Part shown: positions 11,525-12,312 of the stretch, piece by piece
How the letters are laid out: the number at the start of each line of letters is the position of its first letter
Numbering within the stretch: position 1 is the first letter of the stretch
NCBI GenBank assembly: GCA_018830685.1
Contig: JAHJRR010000017.1
Coordinates: forward strand, 1 to 12,312
DNA from: Nanobdellota archaeon
Lineage (GTDB): Archaea > Nanobdellota > Nanobdellia > Pacearchaeales > GW2011-AR1
Length of the DNA stretch: 12,312 bases
Direction: 5' to 3'
The notes under the pieces: generated by a model
Seen by the model: the letters and a program-made list of their open reading frames with translations, nothing else
Databases searched by the model: none
Told to the model about the DNA's origin: nothing
Translations under genes and position numbers: made by a program

Positions 11525-12190
11525 ATGGATTCAGAAGAGTGTTTTGTTTGTGGAGTGTCTAGTCAGAGGGCTAGGCTAATGGATGCTATCTCTTCTAAAG
11601 GGATTGAGAAGATTTGTGAATACTGTTCTGCGGGAGGGGGTATTCCTGTATTAAGGAGACCAACAACGCAGCAGTTGAAAGATTCAGAGAAAAGGCCTGC
11701 GACATTTAAGGAAATTTTTATCCAGAATAAGATTATTAAAGAAGATAAGGAAAAGGGGGATTCTGAAACCACCCTGAGAGATATTGTTGACAGAAATTAC
11801 ATTGACAGAGCGCCTAAGAAAATGAAGCTACGACCTGATTTGGTAGATCATTTCCATTGGGTTATTATGAGGGCAAGAAGATCTAAGAAGTTGACACATG
11901 CGCAGTTAGCTCATGAAATCTCTGAGTCTCTAGCTGCGATTAGAATGGCAGAACAAGGAATTTTACCAGAGGACGATTATAGGTTAGTGAACAAATTAGA
12001 GAGTTTCCTGGGAATAAAAATTGTTAAGGATGATGTTCCTAGACCGCAAAGCATTCCAAGAGAATCTGCAAAGAGGCTGGATTTTGACCCAAGTTCATTG
12101 AAGAGTTTGACCATAGAAGACCTTAAGAAAATGAAAGAGGAGCGTGAAAAGAGAGATGTTTTTAATGAAGGAGAAGAGGATTTTGACTAA
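11525..12190 (+). CDS. MBF1-like zinc-ribbon/helix-turn-helix protein
   Basis: A 221-residue cytoplasmic protein. C6-x2-C9 and C31-x2-C34 form an N-terminal zinc ribbon (CFVCG ... KICEYC). A charged linker (about 45-105) leads to a Cro/C1-type HTH at about 110-167: HWVIMRARRSKKLTHAQLAHEIS, then AAIRMAEQG and LVNKLESFLGIKI. This order (ribbon, linker, HTH) is that of archaeal multiprotein bridging factor 1, which associates with the ribosome or the transcription machinery. The linker and a charged tail (about 168-221) make it longer than typical archaeal MBF1 (about 160). The frame is open to a GTG at 11474, two bases after the preceding stop. I prefer ATG 11525 because a TATA-like stretch (11488-11501) precedes it and the zinc ribbon begins at once. 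Confidence 0.8.
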   Translation: MDSEECFVCGVSSQRARLMDAISSKGIEKICEYCSAGGGIPVLRRPTTQQLKDSEKRPATFKEIFIQNKIIKEDKEKGDSETTLRDIVDRNYIDRAPKKMKLRPDLVDHFHWVIMRARRSKKLTHAQLAHEISESLAAIRMAEQGILPEDDYRLVNKLESFLGIKIVKDDVPRPQSIPRESAKRLDFDPSSLKSLTIEDLKKMKEEREKRDVFNEGEEDFD

Positions 12191-12191
12191 A

Positions 12192-12312
12192 ATGAGCAAT
12201 AATCAGACAGGCCTAACAGAATCTCACAGGAGACAACTGAAAGGTTCTGCATTTAGATCTCGGCCAATGGAAGAAAGAATGATTGTTTATCAAGAGTTTA
12301 GAGAACTATATC
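12192..12312 (+). CDS. Start of an unidentified gene, cut by the right edge
   Basis: An ATG one base after the MBF1-like stop opens a frame that runs to the window edge (40 full codons, no stop). The visible N-terminus is polar and basic (MSNNQTGLTESHRRQ ... SRPMEERMIVYQEFRELY), with no signal peptide or membrane helix. The one-base spacing suggests cotranscription with the gene before it, as for valS/prf1. No family is recognised from this fragment. Confidence 0.55.
   Translation, partial: MSNNQTGLTESHRRQLKGSAFRSRPMEERMIVYQEFRELY

Noticed and set aside
1..12312. CRISPR array, insertion sequence, prophage or defence island
   Set aside because: No regularly spaced repeats, no transposase or integrase motifs, and no terminal inverted repeats or target duplications were seen; the genes are mostly housekeeping and envelope functions.

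Overview
The window reads as a piece of a small, AT-rich archaeal chromosome, most likely from a DPANN lineage of the Woesearchaeota/Pacearchaeota type. The archaeal evidence is a class-1 release factor of aRF1/eRF1 type (NIKS and GGQ motifs), a 53-residue Sec61-beta subunit, archaeal-type glutamyl- and valyl-tRNA synthetases, a type IV pilin/archaellin-like precursor, an MBF1-like zinc-ribbon/helix-turn-helix protein, and TATA boxes centred about 26 bases before start codons, which implies leaderless mRNAs. The DPANN placement is inferred from protein style and compactness; no marker search was possible.

Layout. 1-185: the tail of an unidentified upstream unit, with a perfect 10-bp hairpin. 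186-1838: three genes for membrane-anchored, outward-facing proteins: a DsbA-like CPFC oxidoreductase, a small single-pass protein, and an unusual C2H2 zinc finger-membrane helix-thioredoxin fusion. 1869-3098: a glutamyl-tRNA synthetase that stops where the anticodon-binding beta-barrel should begin. 3193-3708: a pilin-like secreted protein. 3787-3948 (minus strand): Sec61-beta, absent from simple long-ORF lists, divergent from valS (4000-6381), which is followed one base later by prf1 (6383-7477). 7455-8867 (minus): a polytopic GT-C/PMT-type glycosyltransferase candidate whose 3' end overlaps prf1. 8943-10738: scpB, overlapping by one base a membrane GT2 glycosyltransferase. 10776-11471: a membrane-anchored thioredoxin-like protein without CXXC. 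11525-12190: the MBF1-like protein. 12192 to the right edge: start of an unidentified gene. No stretch over 300 bases lacks a gene.

How the genes fit together. The themes are translation (gltX, valS, prf1), the cell envelope (Sec61-beta, the pilin, thiol-disulfide proteins, two glycosyltransferases) and chromosome/transcription (scpB, MBF1-like). The thiol-disulfide proteins would act on secreted cysteine proteins; the pilin-like protein carries two cysteines and three N-glycosylation sequons and is a possible client of the oxidoreductases, though its glycosylation by the glycosyltransferases here is speculative.

No mobile element, CRISPR array, tRNA or rRNA was recognised. The most notable observations are the geometrically symmetric shared promoter between Sec61-beta and valS, the truncated GluRS, and the zinc finger-thioredoxin fusion.
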